A program made the position numbers and the translations under genes. From assembly GCF_024584515.1 (NCBI RefSeq), contig NZ_CP102173.1, positions 1,674,001-1,738,000 of the forward strand: a DNA stretch of 64,000 bases, written 5' to 3'. The stretch is from Aeromicrobium wangtongii (GTDB lineage: Bacteria > Actinomycetota > Actinomycetes > Propionibacteriales > Nocardioidaceae). The notes under the pieces are model-generated. The model did no database searches. It was given only the letters and a program-made list of their open reading frames with translations, and was not told the DNA's origin. Position 1 is the first letter of the stretch; every line of letters starts with the position of its first letter. Shown here piece after piece: positions 1 to 8,366 of this stretch.

Positions 1-1
1 C

Positions 2-880
2 CTGGAGGCCAACCGCGCCAAGGACGCCAAGGCGCGCCTGGCGGCGTTCGCCAAGATCCGTCCGGGTCATCTCGCGCCCGACCAGCCCCGCAACGCCGAG
101 CCGCGCACGGGCCTGTCGATGGGTGACAGCCAGGCCATCACCACCAAGGAGTGGGGCATCACCCGCGAGGCGCAGGACGAGCTCGCGGTCGCCTCGCACC
201 AGAACCTGGCCGCGTCGTACGACGAGGGCTGGCAGGACGACCTGGTCACCCCGTTCCACGGCGTCGACAAGGACAACAACCTGCGTCCCGACTCGAGCCT
301 GGAGAAGCTCGCGAAGCTCAAGCCGGTGTTCGGCAAGTCCTTCGGTGACGAGGCGACCATGACCGCGGCCAACTCGACGCCGCTGTCCGACGGTGCCTCG
401 GTCGTCCTGCTCGCCTCCGAGGACGAGGCCGAGAAGCGCGGCTGGACCCCGCAGGCGTTCTTCGTGGACTACGAGACGGCCGCGGTCGACTACGTCTCCG
501 GCGCCGAGGGCCTGCTGATGGCCCCGGTGTACGCCGTGCCGCGCATGCTCGAGCGCCAGGGCCTGACGCTGCAGGACTTCGACTTCTACGAGATCCACGA
601 GGCATTCGCCGGCCAGGTGCTGACGACCCTCGCGGCGTGGGAGGACCCGCAGTTCTGCAAGGAGAAGCTGGGACTGGACGAGCCGCTCGGCGCGATCGAC
701 CGCTCAAAGCTGAACGTGAAGGGCTCGTCCCTCGCGGCGGCGCACCCGTTCGCCGCGACCGGCGGCCGGATCATCGCCAACCTGGCCAAGCTGCTGCACG
801 AGAAGGGCCCGGGCAGCCGCGGCCTGATCTCCATCTGCGCAGCCGGCGGCCAGGGCGTCGTCGCGATCCTCGAGGCCTGA
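2..880 (+). CDS. Acetyl-CoA acyltransferase (thiolase, FadI-like), 5' partial
   Basis: The gene enters from the left edge; 292 C-terminal residues are visible. Thiolases cleave 3-ketoacyl-CoA to acetyl-CoA and a shortened acyl-CoA in beta-oxidation, or run in reverse. The C-terminal thiolase half is clear: HEAFAGQ (the NEAFA-type block, about nt 596-615), HPFAATGGR (catalytic His, about nt 752) and CAAGGQG with the second catalytic Cys at nt 836. HPFAATGGR rather than HPxGxTG resembles FadI-type long-chain thiolases. The N-terminal nucleophilic Cys lies outside the window. The stop is followed after 14 nt by a large palindrome. Confidence 0.93.
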   Translation: MEANRAKDAKARLAAFAKIRPGHLAPDQPRNAEPRTGLSMGDSQAITTKEWGITREAQDELAVASHQNLAASYDEGWQDDLVTPFHGVDKDNNLRPDSSLEKLAKLKPVFGKSFGDEATMTAANSTPLSDGASVVLLASEDEAEKRGWTPQAFFVDYETAAVDYVSGAEGLLMAPVYAVPRMLERQGLTLQDFDFYEIHEAFAGQVLTTLAAWEDPQFCKEKLGLDEPLGAIDRSKLNVKGSSLAAAHPFAATGGRIIANLAKLLHEKGPGSRGLISICAAGGQGVVAILEA

Positions 881-894
881 GGCGCCCGCCGGGG

Positions 895-1014
895 GACCGA
901 TCTTTCGGCCTTTCGGCAGCCGGGGCAGCACCAACGCAGAGACATCCGTTCACTCGGGGGCGGATGTCTCTGCGTTTGCGTCGCCAGGACGGCGTGAACG
1001 CCGAAAGATCGGTC
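895..1014. repeat. Two-layer nested palindrome, family A copy 1
   Basis: Outer arms GACCGATCTTTCGGC (895-909) and its exact complement (1000-1014) enclose a second perfect 16-bp inverted repeat, AACGCAGAGACATCCG (933-948) with its complement at 961-976 around a 12-nt loop. A further CTTTCGGC follows at about 1017. The segment GATCTTTCGGCCTTTCGGC recurs at 16116, after uvrA. It begins 14 nt after the thiolase stop. A terminator or RNA-stabilising role is possible; there is no T-tract. Confidence 0.85.
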
Positions 1015-1029
1015 GTCTTTCGGCCTCGC

Positions 1030-1035
1030 TAGGCT
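1030..1035 (+). promoter_or_regulatory. -10 box TAGGCT, leaderless start
   Basis: TAGGCT ends 7 nt before the ATG at 1042, so transcription should begin on or next to the start codon. No Shine-Dalgarno sequence is seen. Confidence 0.6.
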
Positions 1036-1041
1036 GGCGCC

Positions 1042-1263
1042 ATGTCGAGCATGAAGAAGAAGCGTTGGTCAGATCTGACTCCCGGCCAGCGGCGTGCGGT
1101 GTACGTCGCCGGCGCGCTCGAGGCGGCTGCCACGGCCGCTGCGTGGCGCGATCTGGCGAAGCGTCCCGCCGAGGACGTGCGTGGTCCCAAGCTCGTGTGG
1201 CGCCTGGTGTCGTTCGTCCAGCCCGTCGGCCCGCTGGCCTACTTCACCCTCGGACGTCGCTGA
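1042..1263 (+). CDS. Small PLDc_N-type membrane protein
   Basis: A 73-residue protein with a basic N-terminus, one hydrophobic helix in the alanine-rich part (about residues 17-32) and a second at VSFVQPVGPLAYFTLGRR. The ending (W-x2-VSFVxxxGPLAYFxxGRR) is the pattern of the phospholipase D-nuclease N-terminal (PLDc_N) domain that occurs as stand-alone short membrane proteins in actinobacteria. No catalytic residues are present and the function is unknown. Start chosen from the -10 box 7 nt upstream. Confidence 0.7.
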   Translation: MSSMKKKRWSDLTPGQRRAVYVAGALEAAATAAAWRDLAKRPAEDVRGPKLVWRLVSFVQPVGPLAYFTLGRR

Positions 1264-1278
1264 CCGTCCGCGAGCGGG

Positions 1279-1944
1279 TCAGTCGGCGGCGTCGCGCGGG
1301 CCGCGGGCCATCGAGACGACCGACAGCAGCGTCAGTGACTTGACCTCGTCGAAGGGGACGGCGTCGACCGTCGGGAGACCGGGGTTCTCCTCGCGCACCG
1401 ACAGCTGGAGCGTCGCGAGGTTCAGCACGCCCAGGGCCTGGGTGTAGTAGATGTTGGCCAGCAGGTGCGGGTCGCGGACCTTGAACTGTCCGGTGGCGAT
1501 GCCGGCCTCGAGGATCTCGACGGCGTGGTTGAGGCAGCTGGTCATCGCGACACCGAGATCGATCATGACCCGCTGGCTGACCTCGTCCATGAGCTCCTCG
1601 CCGCGGCGCCGCAGCAGCGCTTGCGCGCAGTCGACGAAGGCCGGCAGGGACGAGCCGAAGTCCAGGAACGTCGACGTGATGGTCGCCAGCCGCGCCTCGG
1701 GATCGGCCGTCGGGTCGTCCGCGTCGGCGAGCGTGTGGTCGAGCTCCTGCAGGTAGCCGACGAGGGTCTCGGCGAACAGTTCTTCCTTGCCGGAGAAGTG
1801 CCGGTAGATGATGGCCCGGTTGATGCCGACCGCGCGGGCGATGTCCTCGATCTGTGCATCCCGGACGCCGCGTTCGTCGAACAGCGCGCGCGTTGCCTGG
1901 AGGATCTCCCTCTTCCGCTCTGCGCGGCGTTCCGAGACGGCCAT
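1279..1944 (-). CDS. TetR family transcriptional regulator
   Basis: 221 residues. The N-terminal 60 residues form the TetR DNA-binding domain: basic start, ILQATRALFDERG, then VGINRAIIYRHFSGKEELFAE, the recognition-helix signature. The C-terminal ligand-binding part is of unknown specificity. It is divergent from uvrB with only 49 bp between start codons, but there is no reason to think it regulates uvrB; its true target cannot be told from sequence. A TAGAGT -10 box 7 nt before the ATG indicates a leaderless mRNA. Confidence 0.92.
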   Translation of the reverse strand: MAVSERRAERKREILQATRALFDERGVRDAQIEDIARAVGINRAIIYRHFSGKEELFAETLVGYLQELDHTLADADDPTADPEARLATITSTFLDFGSSLPAFVDCAQALLRRRGEELMDEVSQRVMIDLGVAMTSCLNHAVEILEAGIATGQFKVRDPHLLANIYYTQALGVLNLATLQLSVREENPGLPTVDAVPFDEVKSLTLLSVVSMARGPRDAAD

Positions 1945-1950
1945 GCAGTC

Positions 1951-1956
1951 ACTCTA
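1951..1956 (-). promoter_or_regulatory. -10 box TAGAGT for the TetR gene, leaderless
   Basis: On the minus strand TAGAGT ends 7 nt before the ATG at 1944. It shares the 49-bp divergent spacer with the uvrB promoter. Confidence 0.6.
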
Positions 1957-1981
1957 GAACGTCTTTGTCGGGACCGGGTCG

Positions 1982-1987
1982 TAGGCT
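1982..1987 (+). promoter_or_regulatory. -10 box TAGGCT for uvrB, leaderless
   Basis: TAGGCT ends 7 nt before the uvrB ATG. No LexA box of the GAAC-N4-GTTC type is present in the spacer. Confidence 0.6.
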
Positions 1988-1993
1988 CGTTCC

Positions 1994-4078
1994 ATGAGGT
2001 CTGTCTCGGAGCTGAAGCGTCAGGTCGCTCCCATCGAGGTCGTGTCGGAGTACACGCCTGCCGGCGACCAGCCTGCCGCGATCGACGAGCTGGAGAAACG
2101 CATCAAGGCCGGCGCCAAGGACAACGTCCTGCTGGGCGCCACCGGCACCGGCAAGACCGCGACGACGGCGTGGCTGGCCGAGCGCCTGCAGCGGCCGATG
2201 CTGGTCATGATGCCCAACAAGCTGCTCGCGGCCCAGTTCGCCAACGAGCTGCGTGAGCTGCTGCCCAACAACGCCGTCGAGTACTTCGTGTCGTACTACG
2301 ACTACTACCAGCCCGAGGCGTACATCGCGCAGAGCGACACCTACATCGAGAAGGACTCCTCGATCAACGAGGAGGTCGAGCGGCTGCGGCACTCGGCCAC
2401 CTGGTCGCTGCTGACGCGCCGTGACGTCATCGTCGTCGCGACGGTCTCGTGCATCTACGGCCTCGGCTCGGCGCAGGAGTACCTCGAGCGCATGATCGGC
2501 TTCAAGGTCGGCGAGGAGATGCCGCGCGAGAAGCTGCTCCGGACGCTCGTCGAGGCGCAGTACGTCCGCAACGACGTGGCCACGACGCGAGGCACGTTCC
2601 GGGTCAAGGGCGACACCGTCGAGATCTTCCCGGTGTACCAGGAGCACGCCGTGCGGGTGGAGTTCTTCGGCGACGAGATCGAGCGCCTCATGACCCTGCA
2701 CCCGCTGACCGGCGAGGTCCTCAGCGACGACAAGGAGCTGTACGTCGGCTCGGCGACGCACTACGCGGCCGGTCCCGCGACGATGCGCCGCGCGATCGAG
2801 ACCATCAAGATCGAGCTGGAGGAGCGTCTCGCCGAGCTCGAGGGCGAGGGCAAGCTGCTCGAGGCCCAGCGATTGCGCATGCGCACGACCTACGACATCG
2901 AGATGATGGAGCAGGTCGGCACCTGCGCCGGCATCGAGAACTACTCGCGCCACATGGACCAGCGCGGGCCCGGCACCCCGGGTCACTGCCTGCTCGACTA
3001 CTTCCCGGACGACTTCGTGCTGGTCGTCGACGAGTCACACGTGACGATCCCGCAGATCGGCGCCATGTACGAGGGCGACATGTCGCGCAAGCGGTCGCTG
3101 GTCGAGCACGGCTTCCGCCTCCCCAGCGCGATGGACAACCGGCCGCTGAAGTGGCCCGAGTTCCTCGACCGCATCGGCCAGACCGTCTACCTGTCGGCCA
3201 CGCCCGGCAACTACGAGATGGAGAAGGTGCAGGGCGATGTGGTCGAGCAGATCATCCGCCCCACCGGTCTGGTCGACCCCGAGGTCATCGTCAAGCCCAC
3301 CAAGGGCCAGATCGACGACCTGATCACCCAGATCCGCACCCGCACCGACAAGGACGAGCGGGTCCTGGTCACGACGCTGACCAAGAAGATGTCCGAGGAC
3401 CTGACCGACTACCTCCTCGAGGCCGGCATCCGCACCCGCTACCTGCACAGCGAGGTCGACACCCTGCGACGCGTCGAGCTGCTGCGCGAGCTGCGCATGG
3501 GTGAGTACGACGTGCTGGTGGGCATCAACCTGCTGCGCGAGGGCCTCGACCTGCCGGAGGTGAGCCTGGTGGCGATCCTGGACGCCGACAAGGAGGGCTT
3601 CCTGCGCTCGGGACGCTCGCTCATCCAGACGATCGGCCGTGCCGCGCGAAATGTTTCCGGCCAGGTCATCATGTACGCCGACCGGATCACCGACTCGATG
3701 GCCATGGCGATCGACGAGACGAACCGGCGCCGCGAGAAGCAGGTCGCGTACAACACCGCGAACGGCATCGACCCGACCCCGTTGCGTCGCCGGATCGGCG
3801 ACATCACCGACATGCTGGCCCGCGAGGACGCCGACACGACCACCCTGCTGGCCGCGACGGGCGACAAGCGGCGCAAGGGCGCTGCGGTGCCGTTGGGCCA
3901 GCACACCGCCGATCTGGCCAACCTGCCGTCCGGTGAGCTGGCCGATCTCATCGAGCAGCTCAGCGAGCAGATGCGGGCCGCGGCCGCCGAGCTGCAGTTC
4001 GAGGTGGCAGCCCGTCTGCGTGACGAGATCAGCGATCTCAAGAAGGAGCTGCGCAGCATGCTCGAGGCGGGCGTGTGA
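1994..4078 (+). CDS. uvrB: Excinuclease ABC subunit UvrB
   Basis: 694 residues, full length. UvrB is the damage-verifying DNA helicase-like ATPase of nucleotide excision repair, loaded by UvrA and cut with by UvrC. Visible: Walker A GATGTGKT (residues 48-55), the beta-hairpin motif [10 protein letters not shown] (102-111) that clamps DNA, the DESH motif II near residue 345, helicase motif VI around QTIGRAARN, and the C-terminal UVR domain (about 645-685) that contacts UvrC. uvrA and uvrC lie 9-12 kb downstream on the same strand. The stop overlaps the next start as GTGA. Confidence 0.98.
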   Translation: MRSVSELKRQVAPIEVVSEYTPAGDQPAAIDELEKRIKAGAKDNVLLGATGTGKTATTAWLAERLQRPMLVMMPNKLLAAQFANELRELLPNNAVEYFVSYYDYYQPEAYIAQSDTYIEKDSSINEEVERLRHSATWSLLTRRDVIVVATVSCIYGLGSAQEYLERMIGFKVGEEMPREKLLRTLVEAQYVRNDVATTRGTFRVKGDTVEIFPVYQEHAVRVEFFGDEIERLMTLHPLTGEVLSDDKELYVGSATHYAAGPATMRRAIETIKIELEERLAELEGEGKLLEAQRLRMRTTYDIEMMEQVGTCAGIENYSRHMDQRGPGTPGHCLLDYFPDDFVLVVDESHVTIPQIGAMYEGDMSRKRSLVEHGFRLPSAMDNRPLKWPEFLDRIGQTVYLSATPGNYEMEKVQGDVVEQIIRPTGLVDPEVIVKPTKGQIDDLITQIRTRTDKDERVLVTTLTKKMSEDLTDYLLEAGIRTRYLHSEVDTLRRVELLRELRMGEYDVLVGINLLREGLDLPEVSLVAILDADKEGFLRSGRSLIQTIGRAARNVSGQVIMYADRITDSMAMAIDETNRRREKQVAYNTANGIDPTPLRRRIGDITDMLAREDADTTTLLAATGDKRRKGAAVPLGQHTADLANLPSGELADLIEQLSEQMRAAAAELQFEVAARLRDEISDLKKELRSMLEAGV

Positions 4079-4869
4079 CCGACATCCTGCAGAACGACCG
4101 CGTACGCGCCACGATCGACCCGTCGCGCGGCGCCCGCCTCACGAGCCTGGTCATCGACGGGCTGGAGGTGCTGGCCCACGCCGAGGACCCCACCGTCGAC
4201 CCGGCCATCGCCGACGGGTGCTTCCCGATGGTGCCATGGGCCGGACGCGTGCGCGGCGGCCGGCTTGCGACGCCCGCCGGCGTCCGGCAGCTGCCGCTGG
4301 CCGACGACGGCAACGCGCTGCACGGGCTCGGCCACGTCGAGGCATGGGAGTCCGCCGGCGACGGCGTCTACCGCCTGAGGATCGGTGAGCCGTGGCCGAC
4401 GTCCGGCACCGCGCAGCTGAGCTACCGGCTCCTCGACGACGGCCTGCGCGTGGAGCTGTCGTGGGACGACGGCACGACGTCGCCGTGCTCGATCGGCCTG
4501 CACCCGTGGTTCGCCCGGACGCTGACCACCGGCGGTCCGGTCGTGCTGTCCTTCGATCCCGAGCAGATGGTCGAGCGGGGCACCGACGGCCTGCCGACTG
4601 GACGACTCGTCCGTCCGGAGCCGGAGCCCTGGGATGACTGCTTCCGGGTTGCCGGGTCGCCGGTGCTGACCTGGCCCGGCGCTATCCAGCTGACGCTGAC
4701 CTCGGACTCGCCGTGGTGGGTCGTCTACTCCGAGCCGGAGTCGACCATCTGCGTCGAGCCGCAGACGGTGCCGCCGGACGCCTTCGACCACAACGGCCTG
4801 CAGCCGGCCGGCGAGTGGCCGCACGACATCTGGTTCGAGCTGCGGGCAGCCGGCGCGACCGCCTCGTAG
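4075..4869 (+). CDS. Aldose 1-epimerase (galactose mutarotase-like)
   Basis: 264 residues. Aldose epimerases interconvert alpha and beta anomers of sugars. Family signs are [13 protein letters not shown], the conserved His in HGLGHVEAW and the second in [10 protein letters not shown], plus an acidic residue late in the chain (ICVEPQT). The GTG start overlaps the uvrB stop in GTGA, so the two are translationally coupled, although the functions are unrelated. Substrate is unknown. Confidence 0.9.
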   Translation: MTDILQNDRVRATIDPSRGARLTSLVIDGLEVLAHAEDPTVDPAIADGCFPMVPWAGRVRGGRLATPAGVRQLPLADDGNALHGLGHVEAWESAGDGVYRLRIGEPWPTSGTAQLSYRLLDDGLRVELSWDDGTTSPCSIGLHPWFARTLTTGGPVVLSFDPEQMVERGTDGLPTGRLVRPEPEPWDDCFRVAGSPVLTWPGAIQLTLTSDSPWWVVYSEPESTICVEPQTVPPDAFDHNGLQPAGEWPHDIWFELRAAGATAS

Positions 4870-4872
4870 GGT
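4867..4872 (+). promoter_or_regulatory. -10 box TAGGGT, leaderless start
   Basis: TAGGGT overlaps the epimerase stop codon and ends 7 nt before the ATG at 4879. Confidence 0.55.
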
Positions 4873-4878
4873 GGCGGC

Positions 4879-5508
4879 ATGCCGAACCAGCCCGTGACTG
4901 AGCTGCGCCCAGATGCCTCGGAATACCTCCGTGGGCTGCGGTCCCGCGGCAAGTGGCTGCTGCCCGTCCTCGCGATCTTCGGCGTCCGAGCGGCGTTTGC
5001 CGTCAAGGAGGGCGGGTTCGAGGCGTTCCTCGCCGGGATGATCGTCCTGGCCGTGGTCGGTGGGGTCGCCGCAGCCGTCGTGCACATCCGCACGAGTGTC
5101 ATGCGACTGACGCCGGGCGGGATCGAGCACGACGGGTTCTTCGTCAGGCGCCGCAGCATCGCCACCGACCGCGCCACGGGGCTGCTCGCCCCGATGGGCG
5201 AACAGCTGTCAGCGCCGACGGTGGACGTCCTCGTCGTCCGGGCGGCAGACGGCGCGACGATCCGCATCGCCGGGGGACTGTGGACGCGCGAGGACCTCGA
5301 GCACATCGCGCACCACGCCGGGGTGCCGATCGAGCGCGACGAGATCGGCGGCAAGGAGTTCGAGCGCCGGGTTCCGGGGTCGATCCCGCTGCGGTTCCGC
5401 CGACCTGCCGTCTTCGGCCTCACCTTCGGCGTGCTGCTGTGCGCGGCGGTCGTGGTGGGCGTCTGGCTGTGGTTCGACCTCAACGACGTCCCGATGGGCG
5501 CCAGCTAG
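4879..5508 (+). CDS. Uncharacterised membrane protein with PH-like central region
   Basis: 209 residues. Two hydrophobic helices near residues 30-65, a soluble centre of alternating hydrophobic residues (MRLTPGGIEHDGFFVRRRSI...) resembling bacterial PH-like domains, and a third hydrophobic helix at about 178-198. I do not recognise a specific family. It has its own leaderless-type promoter although it directly follows the epimerase. Confidence 0.75.
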   Translation: MPNQPVTELRPDASEYLRGLRSRGKWLLPVLAIFGVRAAFAVKEGGFEAFLAGMIVLAVVGGVAAAVVHIRTSVMRLTPGGIEHDGFFVRRRSIATDRATGLLAPMGEQLSAPTVDVLVVRAADGATIRIAGGLWTREDLEHIAHHAGVPIERDEIGGKEFERRVPGSIPLRFRRPAVFGLTFGVLLCAAVVVGVWLWFDLNDVPMGAS

Positions 5509-5586
5509 CCGGTCGGCTCGCTCGTCACACCGGGCTTGACGGCGGCCGAAACGGCGCGGACGGGACCGGCCTGCAAGAATGGTCCG

Positions 5587-5720
5587 CGGAGGGGAGTATT
5601 CCCCGAATCGCAATGCCGTCATCACGGTGACTCCCTGCAGTCACCCGGTCTTGCGGGCCGTGGAGTGCTCCTGGGGCACTCGCGGCGGGAAGAGACCTCC
5701 GGCGTGCTGACGACCGGAGG
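5587..5720 (+). ncRNA. yybP-ykoY (Mn2+) riboswitch with ribosome-site-sequestering platform
   Basis: The leader carries the conserved pieces of the yybP-ykoY manganese aptamer in order: GGGGAGTA (5591-5598), GCCGTCAT followed by ACGGTGAC, a GC-rich variable stem, and GGAAGAGACC (about 5688-5697). P1 is CGGAGG (5587-5592) with CCTCCG (5696-5701). The same 3' strand, CCTCCGG (5696-5702), is perfectly complementary to CCGGAGG (5714-5720), which contains the TerC Shine-Dalgarno. The two pairings exclude each other, so Mn2+-stabilised P1 should free the ribosome site (ON switch). The motif match is from memory of the family; the switch mechanism is inference. Confidence 0.85.
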
Positions 5721-5727
5721 AAGTCTT

Positions 5728-6768
5728 TTGAACGTATCCACCACCGAATGGGCGATCACGATCGGCGTGACGATCGCGGTGCTGCTGTTCGACGTGATCA
5801 TCGTGGCGCGCAAGCCGCACGAACCGTCGATGAAGGAGTGCGCGGTCTATCTGACCGGCTACGTCACCCTGGCGATCGCCTTCGGGATCTGGGTCTGGTC
5901 GTACCACAACGAGCCGGGCAAGGACGGTGACTACGGGCTCCAGTTCTTCGCCGGCTGGCTCACCGAGTACAGCTTGTCGATCGACAACCTGTTCATCTTC
6001 ATCATCATCATGGCCAGCTTCAAGGTGCCGCGGAAGCTGCAGCAGGAGGCCCTGCTGGTCGGCATCATCATTGCGCTGTTCTTCCGTGCGATCTTCATCG
6101 CGCTCGGCGCCGTGGCGATCGAGCAGGTCTCGTGGATCTTCTACATCTTCGGGGCATTCCTGCTCTACACGGCCTTCAGCCTGGTCAAGGACACCGACCA
6201 CGACGACGACGGCGAGAACGCGATCGTCCGCCTCGCGCGCAAGCGGTTCACGGTGTCGGACAACTGGGACGGGCTCAAGCTGTTCGTCAAGCAGAACGGC
6301 AAGCGGGCCATCACGCCGATGTTCCTGGTGATCCTCTCCCTGGGCACCACCGACCTGCTGTTCGCCCTCGACTCCATCCCCGCGATCTACGGCCTGACCC
6401 AGGAGCCGTACCTCGTCTTCACGGCCAACGTCTTCGCCCTGATGGGACTGCGCCAGCTGTACTTCCTGCTGGGCGGGCTGCTCACCAAGCTCATCTACCT
6501 GTCGCAGGGCCTCGCGGTCCTGCTGGCCTTCATCGGCGTCAAGCTGGTGCTGCACGCGCTGCACGAGAACGAGCTGCCGTTCATCAACGGCGGCGAGCAC
6601 GTCCCGGTCTACGACATCCCGACGCTGCTCAGCCTCGGCGTGATCGTCGGCATCCTGGGCATCACGGCGGTCGTCAGCCTCGTCGTCTCGGGACGCCGGG
6701 AGCGGGCGGGACTGCAGCCCGACGGCAGCCCGAAGGCTCCGGTCAGCCCGGCGGACGACGCCGAGTAG
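5728..6768 (+). CDS. TerC family integral membrane protein (probable Mn2+ exporter)
   Basis: 346 residues from a TTG start preceded by GGAGG at a 7-nt spacing; an in-frame upstream ATG at 5536 would run through the riboswitch and is rejected. TerC/Alx signatures are SIDNLFIFIII and ALDSIPAIYG, each with a membrane-embedded acidic residue, in a protein with about 9 hydrophobic helices and a charged loop (KDTDHDDDGEN). Riboswitch-controlled TerC proteins (E. coli Alx, B. subtilis YkoY/MeeY) export Mn2+ or help metalate secreted enzymes; this matches the riboswitch here. Tellurite resistance is only the historical family name. Confidence 0.93.
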   Translation: MNVSTTEWAITIGVTIAVLLFDVIIVARKPHEPSMKECAVYLTGYVTLAIAFGIWVWSYHNEPGKDGDYGLQFFAGWLTEYSLSIDNLFIFIIIMASFKVPRKLQQEALLVGIIIALFFRAIFIALGAVAIEQVSWIFYIFGAFLLYTAFSLVKDTDHDDDGENAIVRLARKRFTVSDNWDGLKLFVKQNGKRAITPMFLVILSLGTTDLLFALDSIPAIYGLTQEPYLVFTANVFALMGLRQLYFLLGGLLTKLIYLSQGLAVLLAFIGVKLVLHALHENELPFINGGEHVPVYDIPTLLSLGVIVGILGITAVVSLVVSGRRERAGLQPDGSPKAPVSPADDAE

Positions 6769-6794
6769 GCCTCAGCCAACCAGTGCCGGGGGCC

Positions 6795-8231
6795 TCACTC
6801 CTTGAGGTTGCCGAGGTCCCCGGCATCGGTGTGGGTCGCCTTGTTGAGGATCAGCGTCACGCCCCACAGGACGACGCCGATCAGCATCATGGCGCCGGCG
6901 ATGCGGTAGATCTCGCCGTCCCGGTCGACCCACGGGCCGGCCAGGAACAGGCACAGGAACGCCGCGACGGCCGGCAGCTGCCCCGGTGACTTGAAGAACG
7001 TCTCAGCATTGGGATCGCGGCGGCGCAGCACGACACAGCAGATGTTGACGACCGCGAAGACGCACAGCAGGAGCAGCGCGGTCACGTTCGACAGATTGGC
7101 CACGACATTGCTGTCAGGATCGCGCGTGACGTAGAAGATCAGGCCCATGGCCAGGGCGGTCGAGAACACGATGCTGACCCACGGGGTGCGACGGCCCGGC
7201 AGGACCGCACCGAGCGGCTTGGGCAGCACCCGCTGGCGGGACATGCCGTACAGCAGCCGGCTGGCCATCAGCATGTTGATCAAGGCGGTGTTGGCCACGG
7301 CGAACACCGCCAGGAACGGAAAGACCTTGTCGATGGGGAAGTCCGGTGCACCCTTGGACACGACATCCAGCAGCGCGCGGCCCTCGGAGTCCGCGATGTT
7401 CTTGAGCTCGGGGGCGGTCAGCACGCTGACCACCGAGACGGCGACCAGCATGTAGAGGATCACCGCGATGCCCAGACCGGTCAGCATCGTCCGGGGGAAG
7501 ATCTTCTGCGGGTTCTCGACCTCCTCGACCATGTTGACGGCGTCCTCGAACCCGACCATCGCGAAGAAGGCGATCGAGGTCGCGGCCGTGACGGCCAGGA
7601 ACATCCCCTTGTCCTGGTAGTCGCTGAAGTCGGCCAGCTCGCTCATGTCGGCATCACCCTGGAGGATGACGAAGAAGCCGACCCCGATCACGATGCACAG
7701 CGCCGTGACCTCGACCAGCGTGAGGACGACGTTGAACTTGACGCTCTCGCCGACGCCGCGCAGGTTGATCACGGCCAGCAGCAGCATGAAACCCATCGCG
7801 ATGGCCGTGATGGTGCCCTCGCTGAGCGGGGTGTCGATCCAACCGTTGAGCTCCAGGCCGCCGGAGAAGTTGTCGGCCAGCGTCTTCGCGGAGGTCGAGG
7901 CGCTGGTGATGCCCGAGCACACGACCGCGAAGGCCACGATGAACGTGATGAAGTGCACGCCGAAGGCCTTGTGGGCGTACAGCGCGGCGCCGGCGGCCTG
8001 CGGGTACTTCGTGACCAGCTCGAGGTACGACAAGGCCGTCATGGTGGCCACGATGAACGCCAGCAGGAACGGCAGCCAGACGATGCCGCCGACCTGGCCG
8101 GCCATCTGACCGGTGACGGCGTAGATGCCGGCGCCCAGGATGTCGCCCACGATGAACAGCAGCAGGAGCTTGGGCCCCATGACCCTCTTGAGCTCGGTCG
8201 GGGGGCCGGTCTCGGCGCTTTCGGTGCTCAT
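6795..8231 (-). CDS. APC family amino-acid permease
   Basis: 478 residues with about 12 hydrophobic helices. The N-terminal LFIVGDILGAGIYAVTGQMAG is the GxGI-type helix 1 that binds the substrate amino acid in the APC superfamily. The C-terminal half has SRLLYGMSRQRVLPK, typical of the APA/CAT group. Substrate cannot be given. GAGGAG lies 4 nt before the ATG. Convergent with the TerC gene. Confidence 0.9.
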   Translation of the reverse strand: MSTESAETGPPTELKRVMGPKLLLLFIVGDILGAGIYAVTGQMAGQVGGIVWLPFLLAFIVATMTALSYLELVTKYPQAAGAALYAHKAFGVHFITFIVAFAVVCSGITSASTSAKTLADNFSGGLELNGWIDTPLSEGTITAIAMGFMLLLAVINLRGVGESVKFNVVLTLVEVTALCIVIGVGFFVILQGDADMSELADFSDYQDKGMFLAVTAATSIAFFAMVGFEDAVNMVEEVENPQKIFPRTMLTGLGIAVILYMLVAVSVVSVLTAPELKNIADSEGRALLDVVSKGAPDFPIDKVFPFLAVFAVANTALINMLMASRLLYGMSRQRVLPKPLGAVLPGRRTPWVSIVFSTALAMGLIFYVTRDPDSNVVANLSNVTALLLLCVFAVVNICCVVLRRRDPNAETFFKSPGQLPAVAAFLCLFLAGPWVDRDGEIYRIAGAMMLIGVVLWGVTLILNKATHTDAGDLGNLKE

Positions 8232-8366
8232 ACGGCTCCTCGGTGGGCGTGCGATGGGCGGTGTTTGGTCTCACCTTCCACCGGCTGGGTCCATGCCGCA
8301 AGCGAGGCGTGTAGTTTCGTGTGCGTGCTAGACGTCAAGGGGAGAGTCCGTCGGTCGGTCGGACGG

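Noticed and set aside
1950..1975. LexA box upstream of uvrB (AGAACGTCTTTGTC)
   Set aside because: The right half-site GTTC is missing; only GAAC is present.
5536..5727. Upstream ATG for the TerC protein
   Set aside because: The added 64 residues are the translated riboswitch; TTG 5728 has GGAGG at 7 nt and gives the normal TerC N-terminus.
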